Of a DNA stretch of 64,000 bases, positions 27,989 to 37,025 are shown in pieces. Each line of letters begins with the position of its first letter. Positions within the stretch are counted from its first letter, which is position 1. The notes beneath the pieces were generated by a model. The model saw nothing but the letters and a program-made list of their open reading frames with translations. It was not told the DNA's origin and did no database searches. The stretch comes from Nitrospirales bacterium (GTDB taxonomy: Bacteria > Nitrospirota > Nitrospiria > Nitrospirales > UBA8639): NCBI GenBank assembly GCA_022825885.1, contig JAJDVY010000050.1, positions 1 through 64,000 on the forward strand, read 5' to 3'. A program made the translations under genes and the position numbers.

Positions 27989-28189
27989 TCAGGCCGCCTT
28001 GGCTTTGCTCCCGGCAGCTTTGGCGATCCGCGACGCCCTGAGACGAATTTTTCGCTGGACCCGTTTGAGGCGCTTGCGCAACTTCCGCGCATCCGGGTCG
28101 CCTTCGGGGTTTTCGCTGCCGGCGCGTCGCTCCTTGACCTTTGTTTCAAGGACAACTTTATCTTCCTCTTGCGTTCGTTTTTTTGCCAT
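27989..28189 (-). CDS. Small, very basic protein
   Basis: From ATG 28189 (GGAGGAG upstream) the product is 66 residues. It starts MAKKRTQEEDKVVLETKVKE and ends with an Arg/Lys/Ala-rich helix (RKLRKRLKRVQRKIRLRAS, then IAKAAGSKAKAA). The composition suggests nucleic-acid binding, but I recognise no family. It sits between the HEAT-repeat gene and a cytochrome c gene. Confidence 0.6.
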   Translation of the reverse strand: MAKKRTQEEDKVVLETKVKERRAGSENPEGDPDARKLRKRLKRVQRKIRLRASRIAKAAGSKAKAA

Positions 28190-28245
28190 GCTTGCACTCT
28201 CCTCCACGCGTGAGACGATTCTGACGCTCGAACAGCCGAGTCTAG

Positions 28246-28785
28246 TCAACGGTTCTCACGGGTGTCAACCGGACGTTGTCGTCGCGCGCGCGGCCAGTCT
28301 TCGCAGAAACTTCGTTCATAGGCCAAAATTTTCCAGGCTTCTTCCTCGGTAATCGTCACGGGAATCATCGGCACCATGCCGGTCCCTGGGCTGCCGTTCT
28401 TGATGATCCAGAACAGTTCGCCGTCGCGTCTTCTCTTATGAAACTTGCAATTGGTGAAATTACGAGGCCCGGGCTGCAAGCGCCTGCCGACCGGACCATC
28501 CCCCAAACCGCTTTTTCCATGGCACGACACGCAGGCGCCTTTTCCTTCATACAGGATTCTTCCCTGCTCAACGATCTCCGGGGAAGCCGTTTTCGTCGAA
28601 CCGAAAGGCGGGACCAACGTCCTGGCCCATACTCGCTCACCCACGGGGACCCTGGGCCGTAAGGGTTCTACTTCTTCCGCTTGGCCCGTGGCCGGACCGG
28701 CGACCCCACTCATCAGGCCCATGCTCAGGACCAGCAGTCCCCTGCCCAGGCACGCGAATGAAAAAGCTCGAGATACGGGTTGCAC
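28246..28785 (-). CDS. Periplasmic c-type cytochrome (copy A)
   Basis: The 179-residue protein has a signal peptide (residues ~1-36) and one haem-binding CVSCH at ~83-87. The sequence after it, GKSGLGDGPVG, is typical of class I cytochromes; the likely methionine ligand lies in GTGMVPMIP. Two further cysteines (NFTNCKFH and RSFCEDW) flank that segment and could form a disulfide. It is about 65% identical by eye to copy B upstream, so the pair arose by tandem duplication. Copy A has a longer, basic tail. A terminator between them suggests separate or partly separated expression. Confidence 0.9.
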   Translation of the reverse strand: MQPVSRAFSFACLGRGLLVLSMGLMSGVAGPATGQAEEVEPLRPRVPVGERVWARTLVPPFGSTKTASPEIVEQGRILYEGKGACVSCHGKSGLGDGPVGRRLQPGPRNFTNCKFHKRRRDGELFWIIKNGSPGTGMVPMIPVTITEEEAWKILAYERSFCEDWPRARRQRPVDTRENR

Positions 28786-28795
28786 GATAGGCTAA

Positions 28796-28836
28796 GAGAA
28801 AAAGCCCCGTTCAGGGTTGAACCTGAACGGGGCTTT
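28796..28836 (-). terminator. Rho-independent terminator after cytochrome c copy B
   Basis: AAAGCCCCGTTCAGG and CCTGAACGGGGCTTT form an exact 15-bp stem with a 6-base loop. On the minus strand the stem runs directly into TTTTTCTC, as a classical intrinsic terminator. It lies 27 bp past the stop of copy B and before copy A. Confidence 0.9.
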
Positions 28837-28862
28837 GAACATGCACTCAAGTCGCAAAACGA

Positions 28863-29339
28863 CTACTTGCGCCATTTCTTACAGAAGCTTCGCTCGTAAG
28901 CCAACACCTTCCACGCGTCTTCTTCCGTGATGGTCGCCGGAATCATGGACACCATACCGGTGCCCGGGCTGCCGTTCTTGATAATCCAGAACAATTCACC
29001 ATCCTTGCGTTTCTTGTGGAACTTGCAATTGGTAAAGTTCCGCGGGCCGGGATTCAACACTTTTCCGGCCGGTCCCTGGCCGTCTCCCTTTTTCCCGTGA
29101 CAATTGACGCAGGTACCTTTCCCTTCAAAAATCTTCTTGCCTTCGGCAACGATCTCGTCCGAGGCCTTTTTCGTCTTCTTGTACAACTCGGCGGGTGGCT
29201 TAATTTTCTTAGCCTTTCCACGCTCTGCCTTCGGAACTCGTGGTTTCAGCGGGTCTTTTTCGGGTCCGGCAAAAGCCAAATCGCCGGCGGCGAAGGCCAG
29301 TGCCGTCAACAAACTACAAATGGCGACAAACCGATTCAT
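28863..29339 (-). CDS. Periplasmic c-type cytochrome (copy B)
   Basis: The 158-residue product has a signal peptide ending near LAFAGPE, a lysine-rich spacer, one CVNCH haem site at ~77-81 and a candidate Met ligand in GTGMVSMIP. Like copy A it keeps cysteines in NFTNCKFHKK and RSFCKKW. The core from GPRNFTNC to the end is nearly the same in both copies. It is probably a soluble electron carrier; its partners are not visible in the window. AGGAGGGATTC precedes the ATG, and a strong terminator follows. Confidence 0.92.
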   Translation of the reverse strand: MNRFVAICSLLTALAFAAGDLAFAGPEKDPLKPRVPKAERGKAKKIKPPAELYKKTKKASDEIVAEGKKIFEGKGTCVNCHGKKGDGQGPAGKVLNPGPRNFTNCKFHKKRKDGELFWIIKNGSPGTGMVSMIPATITEEDAWKVLAYERSFCKKWRK

Positions 29340-29471
29340 GAATCCCTCCTTTGATAATAAGTCCGTGTTGCATCCCCTTATACTACACCCCCATCACAAT
29401 CAATTTCAAAACCTGCAAACCCATCGACCATATCAATGTGGGTTCCCCCTGTCAAGAATCCACAGCGGGCA

Positions 29472-30347
29472 TTACCGCCTTAATTCCACGTCCCGAACCA
29501 CGGCTCCGGACTCACCAAAAGGATCCTGCAACTCGCCATTGAGGAGGACTTCGATCCCTCCGGCGTTTCCAAGCGTCAACAGGAACCGGTCATGGGCTTG
29601 CCGTCGCACAACGTCACCGGCCTGCAATAAGAACTCCTTGGGCTTGCCCTCATCCGAACGAATCACGACCCAGGTCGTGTCCAAAGTCCGTATTTCAAGG
29701 TCCAGCGGACCAGTTTCCGAATCCGTCGCGGAGGCAGGCCCTGGCGCAGAGTCCGGAGACGACAAGGAAGGCGTGGGAGTCCCGACGTCCATCTCCGGTG
29801 CCGGCTCCGTGTTGACGACGCGTGAGTCGCCATCTTGTGGTGCGGTCGAAAAAGACCGGCGGTCCTCGACGACGGCGTTCGCGTGATCCGGTTTCGAGAC
29901 CACCTCGTCGCGCGGTTCAACGGGTTGTTGCGAAAACAGGGAAAAGACGGATCTTGAAAGTAATTGTTGTTGGAGTAACACCATCCCTCCCAGCAAGAGA
30001 AGCCCTCCGACGAGGAGAACGACCATGGCTCGGCTCATTCTCTCTTTCTGCACGTCTTCCTTGTGCAGAAGCATTTTCCACATCCTCTTGTTCTCTTTTT
30101 CTTTTTTGTAGAACGACGCGGAACAGTCTTCAAACAACCGCAGACATTCTTCTCCGTCAAGTCCGAGCGAACGGGCGTAGGCCAAGACAAAACCTTTGGT
30201 GAAAACGCGTTCGGGCAACTCCTCAAAAGATTCCGATTCCAACGCTTTCAAATGCGACTCCTGGATCCGGGTCCTTGAGGTCATCTGCTCAAGCGTCAAC
30301 CCTTGAGCTTCACGGGCGGTTTGGAATGTGTTCCCTAGTGACGTCAT
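29472..30347 (-). CDS. RodZ-like helix-turn-helix membrane protein
   Basis: The 291-residue protein has an N-terminal HTH_25 domain (LGNTFQTAREAQGLTLEQMT and the following ~70 residues), a basic segment, and one transmembrane helix (AMVVLLVGGLLLLGGMVLL, residues ~105-125). A Ser/Pro-rich periplasmic linker and a C-terminal DUF4115 domain (TWVVIRSDEGKPKEFLLQAGD) complete the RodZ layout. RodZ links MreB to the cell-wall elongation machinery. No mre gene is nearby. It lies downstream of pfkB, with 62 bp between them. Confidence 0.88.
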   Translation of the reverse strand: MTSLGNTFQTAREAQGLTLEQMTSRTRIQESHLKALESESFEELPERVFTKGFVLAYARSLGLDGEECLRLFEDCSASFYKKEKENKRMWKMLLHKEDVQKERMSRAMVVLLVGGLLLLGGMVLLQQQLLSRSVFSLFSQQPVEPRDEVVSKPDHANAVVEDRRSFSTAPQDGDSRVVNTEPAPEMDVGTPTPSLSSPDSAPGPASATDSETGPLDLEIRTLDTTWVVIRSDEGKPKEFLLQAGDVVRRQAHDRFLLTLGNAGGIEVLLNGELQDPFGESGAVVRDVELRR

Positions 30348-30409
30348 GGAACTCCAACGCGAAAACGTGACCGCGAGAGAACCGGCTCAGCCTGAGGCAC
30401 GTCAAGCGC

Positions 30410-31324
30410 TCACGAAAGATCCTCGAAATGGGTCAGGCGCTTGAAGTCCCGGAAACGGGATTCGATGTCCTGATATTCCAGGGACCGCAAGCGGTCGAGA
30501 CTGAAGCCCTCAACGGTAAACGACGCCATTACGCTTCCGAGAATAATGGCCCGTCTCAAACCGGCATCGGAGAGATCTCCCGTCGACGACAGGTGCCCCA
30601 TAAACCCGCCGGCAAACGTATCCCCGGCGCCGGTCGGATCTTTCACCATTTCCAACGGGAACGCCGGTGCGCCAAAAACGCTTTTTTCATGAAACATCAA
30701 GACGCCATACTCCCCACGTTTGATAATGAAATATTTGGGCCCGCGTGCCAGAACGTCTTTCGCCACTTTCACGAGGCTGAAATCCTGGCCGAGTTCGCGA
30801 GCTTCTCCGTCATTGATGACAAGCACGTCGATTGTTTCCAATACCTTCCATAGGGCTTCGCGCTTTCCATGAATCCAAAAGTTCATGGTGTCACAGGCGA
30901 CGATTCGAGGCCGTTCGACTTGATTCAGGACGTCCATTTGAAGCTCGGGGTCGATATTCCCCAGGAACAACATGTCAGGAGTTCGATAGTGGCCGGGAAT
31001 TTTTGGCCGGAAGGACTCCAGCACGTTGAGCTGGGTATCAAGCGTATGCGCCTCGTTCAGTTGATACGTATATTCTCCTTGCCAGCGAAAGGTCTTGCCA
31101 CTCCGGCGTTCGAGCCCGGACACGTCGATCCCTCGACTCTTCAAGAAGGTGACGTATTCATCGGGAAAATCTTCTCCCACGACCGCAATCAAATCGACGT
31201 CGGTAAAAAAACTGGCGGCCGTGGAAAAATACGTGGCCGACCCTCCCAACACTTCCGTGGCCTCCCCGAAAGGCGTGCGCACCGTATCAAACGCCACGGA
31301 CCCGACGACCAACAATCTACCCAT
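30410..31324 (-). CDS. PfkB-family sugar or nucleoside kinase
   Basis: The 304-residue product has the PfkB family signature DPTGAGDTFAGGF at residues ~230-242, with the catalytic aspartate. The first half contains GGSATYFSTAASFF, a substrate-side glycine motif. The substrate is not readable. The gene overlaps mtnP by 8 bp and follows it, so a role in handling ribose or adenosine products of the methylthioadenosine route is a fair guess only. Confidence 0.88.
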   Translation of the reverse strand: MGRLLVVGSVAFDTVRTPFGEATEVLGGSATYFSTAASFFTDVDLIAVVGEDFPDEYVTFLKSRGIDVSGLERRSGKTFRWQGEYTYQLNEAHTLDTQLNVLESFRPKIPGHYRTPDMLFLGNIDPELQMDVLNQVERPRIVACDTMNFWIHGKREALWKVLETIDVLVINDGEARELGQDFSLVKVAKDVLARGPKYFIIKRGEYGVLMFHEKSVFGAPAFPLEMVKDPTGAGDTFAGGFMGHLSSTGDLSDAGLRRAIILGSVMASFTVEGFSLDRLRSLEYQDIESRFRDFKRLTHFEDLS

Positions 31325-32213
31325 GTTGTCTTCTCCCGTTTGATGTGTTCGCTGGTTTCAAAAAGAGGCCGTAGCGCCGCTTCACGGAGGCCGTCACGGC
31401 TTGCGGCGCCGTGACGATGGCCTGCCGAAGCGCCGTCGTACAGGGACAGCCTCTTAGCTCCCCGATCCGTTGAATGGCGTCCCCGAGCAGCGTCTTGGCC
31501 TGGGCCACGTTCGCGCGCATCACGCTCAAAATCGCTTCGACGGAGACGGGCTCCTCGCTCTGATGCCAACAATCGTAATCCGTGACCAGGGCCAAGGTCG
31601 CATAACAGATTTCCGCCTCCCTCGCGAGCTTGGCTTCCGTCGCATTCGTCATCCCAATGATATCCACGCCCCATTGCCGATACAACAGGGATTCCGCCTT
31701 CGTGGAAAACTGCGGCCCTTCGATACAGAGATACGTTCCGCCCGCGTGGAACGTGGCACCCGCCGACCGGGCCGCCTCGCCCAAACGCTCCGCCAAGGCA
31801 TGACAAATGGGATCGGCAAACGTCACGTGAGCCACAAGCCCTTGATCGAAGAACGTGCTTAGTCGTTTGGTCGTCCGGTCGATAAATTGATCGGGAAGAA
31901 CCATGTGACCGGGGTGGATGCCTTCTTTCATGCTCCCCACCGCACTGACGGATAAAATCTTCGTCACGCCAAGTGATTTGAGCGCGTACACGTTTGCCCG
32001 GTAGTTGATCATGGAGGGAATGAGACGATGCCCGCGTCCATGACGAGAGAGAAACGCCACGCGTTTGCCGGACAACGTTCCCAGCATCACGGCATCCGAA
32101 GGACGGCCGAAGGGCGTGGGCACGCGCGTTTCCCGCACGTTTTCCAAACCGTCCATTTCGTACAAGCCGCTGCCTCCAATGACGGCGACGTCGGCACGTG
32201 GTTTTGCCGGCAC
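31317..32213 (-). CDS. mtnP: S-methyl-5'-thioadenosine phosphorylase
   Basis: The 298-residue enzyme splits methylthioadenosine with phosphate into adenine and methylthioribose-1-phosphate (methionine salvage). It shows the family start VAVIGGSGLYEMDGL, then TPFGRPSDAVMLGTLSG, FLSRHGRGH, and GTYLCIEGPQFSTKAES with IGMTNATEAKLAREAEICYA, which shape the active site. The protein is of normal length or slightly longer. It follows miaA by 18 bp and overlaps the kinase gene. Confidence 0.94.
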   Translation of the reverse strand: MPAKPRADVAVIGGSGLYEMDGLENVRETRVPTPFGRPSDAVMLGTLSGKRVAFLSRHGRGHRLIPSMINYRANVYALKSLGVTKILSVSAVGSMKEGIHPGHMVLPDQFIDRTTKRLSTFFDQGLVAHVTFADPICHALAERLGEAARSAGATFHAGGTYLCIEGPQFSTKAESLLYRQWGVDIIGMTNATEAKLAREAEICYATLALVTDYDCWHQSEEPVSVEAILSVMRANVAQAKTLLGDAIQRIGELRGCPCTTALRQAIVTAPQAVTASVKRRYGLFLKPANTSNGRRQHG

Positions 32214-32231
32214 AGGCGTTATCCTTGTCGA

Positions 32232-33248
32232 TCAGGGTTGAAGCTCATGCACGAATCCTTCAATAAGCGAGAGGATGCGACGGGAGACCGACCGAACGGA
32301 CTCGTCCGCGTGGATCTCGACCCACGCCAGACCGGGTTCTTTTCTGAACCACGTCATTTGCCGTTTCGCAAAATGCCGGGTGTCCCGCTTCAATCGCCTC
32401 ACCGCTTCGGCGAATGAATAGTCTCCTTCCAGATATCCCGCCATCTGACGATAGCCCAAACTTTTCATCGAGACAAGACCCCTGGAGTATCCCTCGGCCA
32501 GGAGGACCCGGGTTTCTTCCACCAATCCCTTCGCCAACTCCACGTCAACCCGCCGGTCAATCCGTTGATAGAGAGCGGCCCGCTCCATCGTCAGCCCCAA
32601 CACCAGGGCCCGAAAAGGCGTGTTCTCTTGGCCGTGTTGTTCATGGGCCTTCGAAAGAGGCGCGCCGGTTTGCCGGTACACTTCCAGGGCCCGCAAAACT
32701 TTCACCGTATCACGCGGATGCAGGCGACGCGCCGTGACCGGGTCCACGCGACCCAATTCCTGATACATCGATTCTCCTCCCCGGACCCGTGCTTCGTCTG
32801 CGAGTCGTCCGCGAAGAACATGGTCGCTGGGCGGACCGGACCATAACCCGTGCAACAACGCGCGGACGTAGAGCCCCGTCCCGCCGACCACCAAAGGGAG
32901 AAGGCCGTTGTCGTGCAGACGCGAGATTTCCGGAAGAGCCCGTCGACGGAATTCCCCGGCGTTAAACGGCTCATCCGGTTCCACCAGGTCAATCAGCCGA
33001 TGGGGTATCCCTTGCCGTTCCTCTTCCGAAGGGGTATCCGTCCCGATATTCATTCCCCGGTAGACTTGAGTCGAATCCGCGGTCAATACCTCCGTACCCA
33101 GGGCTTGAGCCACTTCAATGGCGATGCGACTCTTCCCGATGGCCGTCGGACCCACCAGCACGACGAGGGGCCGTGACGAGGTCGAGGCCTCTATGAGGTT
33201 CCGGAGTTTGTGGTTTGAAAAAAGACACTGTTCGAACGATGGATTCAT
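32232..33248 (-). CDS. miaA: tRNA dimethylallyltransferase
   Basis: MiaA adds a dimethylallyl group to A37 of tRNAs reading codons that begin with U. Motifs are the P-loop VGPTAIGKSRIA at ~residues 32-43, DSTQVYRGMNIGTDTPS, PHRLIDLVEPDE and GGTGLYVRALLHG, with KRDTRHFAKRQMTWFRK near the end. The 338 residues include ~25 extra at the N-terminus. Its ATG overlaps the mutL stop by four bases, so the pair is coupled, as in many bacteria. Confidence 0.96.
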   Translation of the reverse strand: MNPSFEQCLFSNHKLRNLIEASTSSRPLVVLVGPTAIGKSRIAIEVAQALGTEVLTADSTQVYRGMNIGTDTPSEEERQGIPHRLIDLVEPDEPFNAGEFRRRALPEISRLHDNGLLPLVVGGTGLYVRALLHGLWSGPPSDHVLRGRLADEARVRGGESMYQELGRVDPVTARRLHPRDTVKVLRALEVYRQTGAPLSKAHEQHGQENTPFRALVLGLTMERAALYQRIDRRVDVELAKGLVEETRVLLAEGYSRGLVSMKSLGYRQMAGYLEGDYSFAEAVRRLKRDTRHFAKRQMTWFRKEPGLAWVEIHADESVRSVSRRILSLIEGFVHELQP

Positions 33249-35029
33249 AGACGCCGAAAAATCCGGTGCAGTTCTTCACCGCCAAAACGTAACGAGATCC
33301 TTCGGCCGTGAGGGCAGGTCATGGGGGTTCCTTCACGAAGCCAATCGCGTACCACGTGGTTCATTTCCGGCGGCTCCATCCGGCGACCGGCCTGGACCGC
33401 GCCCTTGCAGGCGATCGACGCCAGGACGGACCGGATAGGTTTGGCGAGTGAATCCACGGAGTTCCACTCCGACAGATCCTCGATGATATCTTCGAGTAAG
33501 GCCCCATAGTCCATCTGTCCGACGAGCGCCGGCACCGATCGAATGACAAAAGAAGACAGGCCGAAGCGCTCAAGTTCGAGACCCGCGTTGACCAACTCCG
33601 GCAGGATTTCCGTCAACAGCGCCGCCGCCGTGACCGGGACGTCCACCGGTTCGGGAATCAGCAACGACTGCGTCTGAATATCACGACGTTCCCAACCTCT
33701 CCACAAACGTTCAAACAGCACGCGTTCGTGAATCGTATGCTGGTCCAGCACGTGCAATTCATCGCCAATTTGCGCAACGATATAGGTGGCATGGATTTGT
33801 CCGAGAATCCGAACCTCAGGCTCAAGCGGATAAAGGGACGGCGATTCTTTGACCTGGCCGGCTTCGTTTTTTTGTCCATTCCCGGATCGCGATTGCACGT
33901 CGCGCAGCACGTAAGGGGCCGGCCGTTTGACAAACAGTTCACCGCTCTCCACGGGCATCTCCTTCTCGACGCCGCCGGCCGCCACGGTATCGTGCCCGGA
34001 TGACAGCGCAGGCGACCCCGTTACGTCCGTTTGCAATGGACCGCGAACCGCGGCCTTGATCGCTCGATGGATCACGTCCGGGCTGCGAAATTTCACTTCG
34101 CGTTTTGATGGATGCACGTTGACGTCCACCTCATCGGGGGCAACGTCCACCATCAGCGCAAACGTCGGATGCCGGCCTTTCGGTAAAAAAGAGCCATACG
34201 ATTCGTACACGGCGTGCGCAATCGTCGTATTCTTGACGGGGCGCCGATTCACAAACATTTCCTGGGGCGTGCGTCCCGTCTTCGCATGATGCGGATTGAC
34301 GATCATGCCACGCACGCGCACGTCGGCCCGTTCGTCGTGAACGGGCAGCATCATCCCCATGAGTCTCGGGCCATACACCTGGAGGAGTCGATCCTCCAAC
34401 GTGCCGACCTTGGGATAGTCGAAGACCACGTGGTCATTGTGCGTCAATCGAAATTGCGTGTGGAGGTTGACCAAAGCCGCCTGCTGAACAACGTGCGCAA
34501 CGTGGGAGAACTCCGTGGCCGTGGTCTTCAAAAATTTCCGTCGACCCGGCGTATTGAAAAACAATTCTTCAACTTCGATTCGCGTCCCCGGCGCGGCGCT
34601 TCGCTCTTCGACGGACCGGACGTCCGCCCCATCAATCACCACGGCGGTCCCGGTCAGGGCATGATGCCTGGCCGTCAGCATCCGAAAGCGTGAAACCGCG
34701 GCGATGCTGGGCAGGGCTTCCCCGCGAAATCCATAGGTGGCAATGCCCGTAAGATCGCGTGGATGCCTGATTTTGCTGGTGGCAAAGCGTTGGCAGGACA
34801 ACGGAGCATCGGCCCGGCTCATTCCTTCGCCGTCGTCGATCACGCGAATGAGCGTTCTCCCGCCGTCCACCACGTCCACGGAGACCACCGTACTGCCGGC
34901 ATCCACGCTGTTATCGAGCAATTCCTTCACGACGGACGCCGGACGCTCCACGATCTCTCCGGCGGCGATTTGAGAAGCCACGGATTCAGGCAGGACGTTG
35001 ATTCTTGATTCAACAGACTCCATGGGCAA
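33245..35029 (-). CDS. mutL: DNA mismatch repair protein MutL
   Basis: The 594-residue protein has the N-terminal GHKL ATPase (AAGEIVERPASVVKELLDNS; DDGEGM; ATYGFRGEALPSI) and the C-terminal dimerisation domain. The C-terminal part contains DQHTIHERVLFE, close to the endonuclease motif DQHA..E....E but with Thr for Ala, and a CPHGRR segment. This suggests a nicking-type MutL. It links MutS recognition to strand incision. The gene is first of the mutL-miaA-mtnP-pfkB series. Confidence 0.96.
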   Translation of the reverse strand: MPMESVESRINVLPESVASQIAAGEIVERPASVVKELLDNSVDAGSTVVSVDVVDGGRTLIRVIDDGEGMSRADAPLSCQRFATSKIRHPRDLTGIATYGFRGEALPSIAAVSRFRMLTARHHALTGTAVVIDGADVRSVEERSAAPGTRIEVEELFFNTPGRRKFLKTTATEFSHVAHVVQQAALVNLHTQFRLTHNDHVVFDYPKVGTLEDRLLQVYGPRLMGMMLPVHDERADVRVRGMIVNPHHAKTGRTPQEMFVNRRPVKNTTIAHAVYESYGSFLPKGRHPTFALMVDVAPDEVDVNVHPSKREVKFRSPDVIHRAIKAAVRGPLQTDVTGSPALSSGHDTVAAGGVEKEMPVESGELFVKRPAPYVLRDVQSRSGNGQKNEAGQVKESPSLYPLEPEVRILGQIHATYIVAQIGDELHVLDQHTIHERVLFERLWRGWERRDIQTQSLLIPEPVDVPVTAAALLTEILPELVNAGLELERFGLSSFVIRSVPALVGQMDYGALLEDIIEDLSEWNSVDSLAKPIRSVLASIACKGAVQAGRRMEPPEMNHVVRDWLREGTPMTCPHGRRISLRFGGEELHRIFRRL

Positions 35030-35092
35030 CGCCTTGTGACGGCATTCCGATGATGCAGCTAGTGCTTCGGCTTGGAAGGTGGCGGCCGCCGG

Positions 35093-36898
35093 TCACTTGA
35101 ACTTCTTGAGAGCCTGCTCCACCTCGATGAGTTGCGATTCGTGTGCATCCACCTTGGATCCCAGCTTTTCGCCCATGGCCTTGACCACCGCTTTCAACTG
35201 CGCAACGGACTTCGTCAATTCATTCAGTTGCGTGACGTTGGCCTTCAAGCCCTGCTGAAACTTCGAAACGGCAGCGGATGATTTCGTCGACTCCGACACT
35301 TGACGGGCCTGGGCGTCAATACGGTTGGCCTGCTCTTTCAGTTTGGCGGACATCAGATTCTGGAATTGCTCCAACGATTGCCCGACCGATTGCACGCTCG
35401 ACGTGACGTCCTCGAGATGGGTTGAGACGGCTTGGGTATTCGTGGCTTGCTTGGCGGCTTCGGCCGCCAATTCTTTCTCCAGGACCGCCAGGCGCGCCGT
35501 CAACTGCCCGAGTTGATTCATGTGCTGATCGGTGCGGTTGCCCAACATGCCGGCCATGGAATCCAACACCTCTCGCATCCCGGCCACCGCTTCACTCAAC
35601 TCCTGAACGTGTTTGGCTTGCGATTCCAATTGCTGTTGAGTTTGGGTAACGTTCAAGGCGCTTGCCTGTTCGACGCGTTGGAGATCGGACGTGACCTTGA
35701 TGAATTCCTGGGAGACTTGATTCTTTTCCTGGCTGAACGCGTTGGCGATTGATTCCAGGCTCGGCCGAACGTCCTTGTCCAAATACCCGTGCAGGCCCTT
35801 CAGGTCGGCGTCCAATTTTTTCGCCAATGCCGTATGCTGACCTTGTAATTCCTCAATCCGTTTTGCCGTCCGTTCCAGCCCTTTGCCCTGACTGTCCAGC
35901 TTCGTGCCGAGCTGGGTTCCAGTCGCCCCCAACACGTCACGAAGTTGAGCCAGAGACAGGGTCACCGCCTCCAGATCTTTGCCGTACATGGCATCGGTCT
36001 GTCGAAGCCCCGAGAGTTCAGGACCCAATTTGGCATTCAATTCAGACAGCCGCGTGGCTTGGGCGTCAATATCGGCCTTCAAGTTCCGGTTGCCCTCATT
36101 CAATGCGACATTGATGGCTTCGATGGCCGTTTTGACCTCGGTTTCCAGGTACGTCTTCAACGCCTTGGTATCGGCATCGAGTTTGGCGCGAAAGACTTGC
36201 AAGTGCCTGTCGAAATCCTGCCGTATTTTCGTCTCGGAGCCCGTTGACCGCTTCGCCTCCCGGTCCAATCGTTGATTGACGTCGGTCAAGGCGTCCTTCA
36301 ACTGGCCCAATGACTTTTGAAACGCGACGAACTGGTCTTTGACCGTTTGACCCTGTTGCTGCAAGGCCCGCTCAAAGCTCTGGCCCAAGGCGTCAATCTG
36401 CTTGGACAACTCGGTTTCACGTTGTTCCTGCAATGCCTGCAAGGCACTGATCCGTTGCGTTTGCCGATTCACGGCGTTTTCAAAGCTTCGACGGACCTGA
36501 TGGATCTGTGTTTCCATATCACCCATGGCTTTGGGCAGGCTCTCTTCGCGCAAATTCCGCAAATCACTGTTCAACTGCGCACGGGCCTTCATGATGGTCT
36601 CGCTCAATTGCCCCTGGGCCGTCACGAGTTCTTCGTTTAACTCGGCTTTTTGCCGCTCCAAGGCATCGGCGCTCTCCTCCTTGGCTTGCTTCAGGACTTG
36701 GGCCAACGCTCTTTTTTCCTGATCCAATTTGGTGATTTTTCCGCCAAGGTCTTTTTCCACTTTCGCCAAGTCCGCCTGCTGGGCGCAGGCAGTCAAGCTG
36801 ACGACCAGCCAGGTCAGGCAAAGGCCCGCCTTCAAGGCCCGACCGGCTTTTCCTGAAGAGACGTTTGAGGTCAGGAAAGACATGCGATCAATAGACAT
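35093..36898 (-). CDS. Large coiled-coil lipoprotein in the tol cluster
   Basis: The 601-residue protein begins with a lipoprotein-like signal ending in SLTAC at residues 34-38. It continues as nearly uninterrupted alpha-helical coiled coil rich in Gln, Leu, Lys and Ala (TKLDQEKRALAQVLKQA, ALNVTQTQQQLESQAKHVQEL). I find no OmpA-like peptidoglycan-binding domain, so it is not Pal. It lies 127 bp downstream of tolB, where pal or cpoB usually sits. A structural or spacer role in the envelope, perhaps within the Tol system, is inferred from position only. Confidence 0.75.
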   Translation of the reverse strand: MSIDRMSFLTSNVSSGKAGRALKAGLCLTWLVVSLTACAQQADLAKVEKDLGGKITKLDQEKRALAQVLKQAKEESADALERQKAELNEELVTAQGQLSETIMKARAQLNSDLRNLREESLPKAMGDMETQIHQVRRSFENAVNRQTQRISALQALQEQRETELSKQIDALGQSFERALQQQGQTVKDQFVAFQKSLGQLKDALTDVNQRLDREAKRSTGSETKIRQDFDRHLQVFRAKLDADTKALKTYLETEVKTAIEAINVALNEGNRNLKADIDAQATRLSELNAKLGPELSGLRQTDAMYGKDLEAVTLSLAQLRDVLGATGTQLGTKLDSQGKGLERTAKRIEELQGQHTALAKKLDADLKGLHGYLDKDVRPSLESIANAFSQEKNQVSQEFIKVTSDLQRVEQASALNVTQTQQQLESQAKHVQELSEAVAGMREVLDSMAGMLGNRTDQHMNQLGQLTARLAVLEKELAAEAAKQATNTQAVSTHLEDVTSSVQSVGQSLEQFQNLMSAKLKEQANRIDAQARQVSESTKSSAAVSKFQQGLKANVTQLNELTKSVAQLKAVVKAMGEKLGSKVDAHESQLIEVEQALKKFK

Positions 36899-37025
36899 GG
36901 TTTTTCACTCCCTCCTTCTTTCATGGCCTCCTCTACTCCTGACTTCGGGAAGGCGACCCAAGAAACCCGCCGAACCTCCGTCATCGCACGTTCACGTGCC
37001 GCCGATGAGCCGGTTCGTGTCATCA

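Noticed and set aside
35093-36898. Pal or CpoB in the tol cluster
   Set aside because: No OmpA-like or TPR domain is present; the protein is coiled coil throughout.
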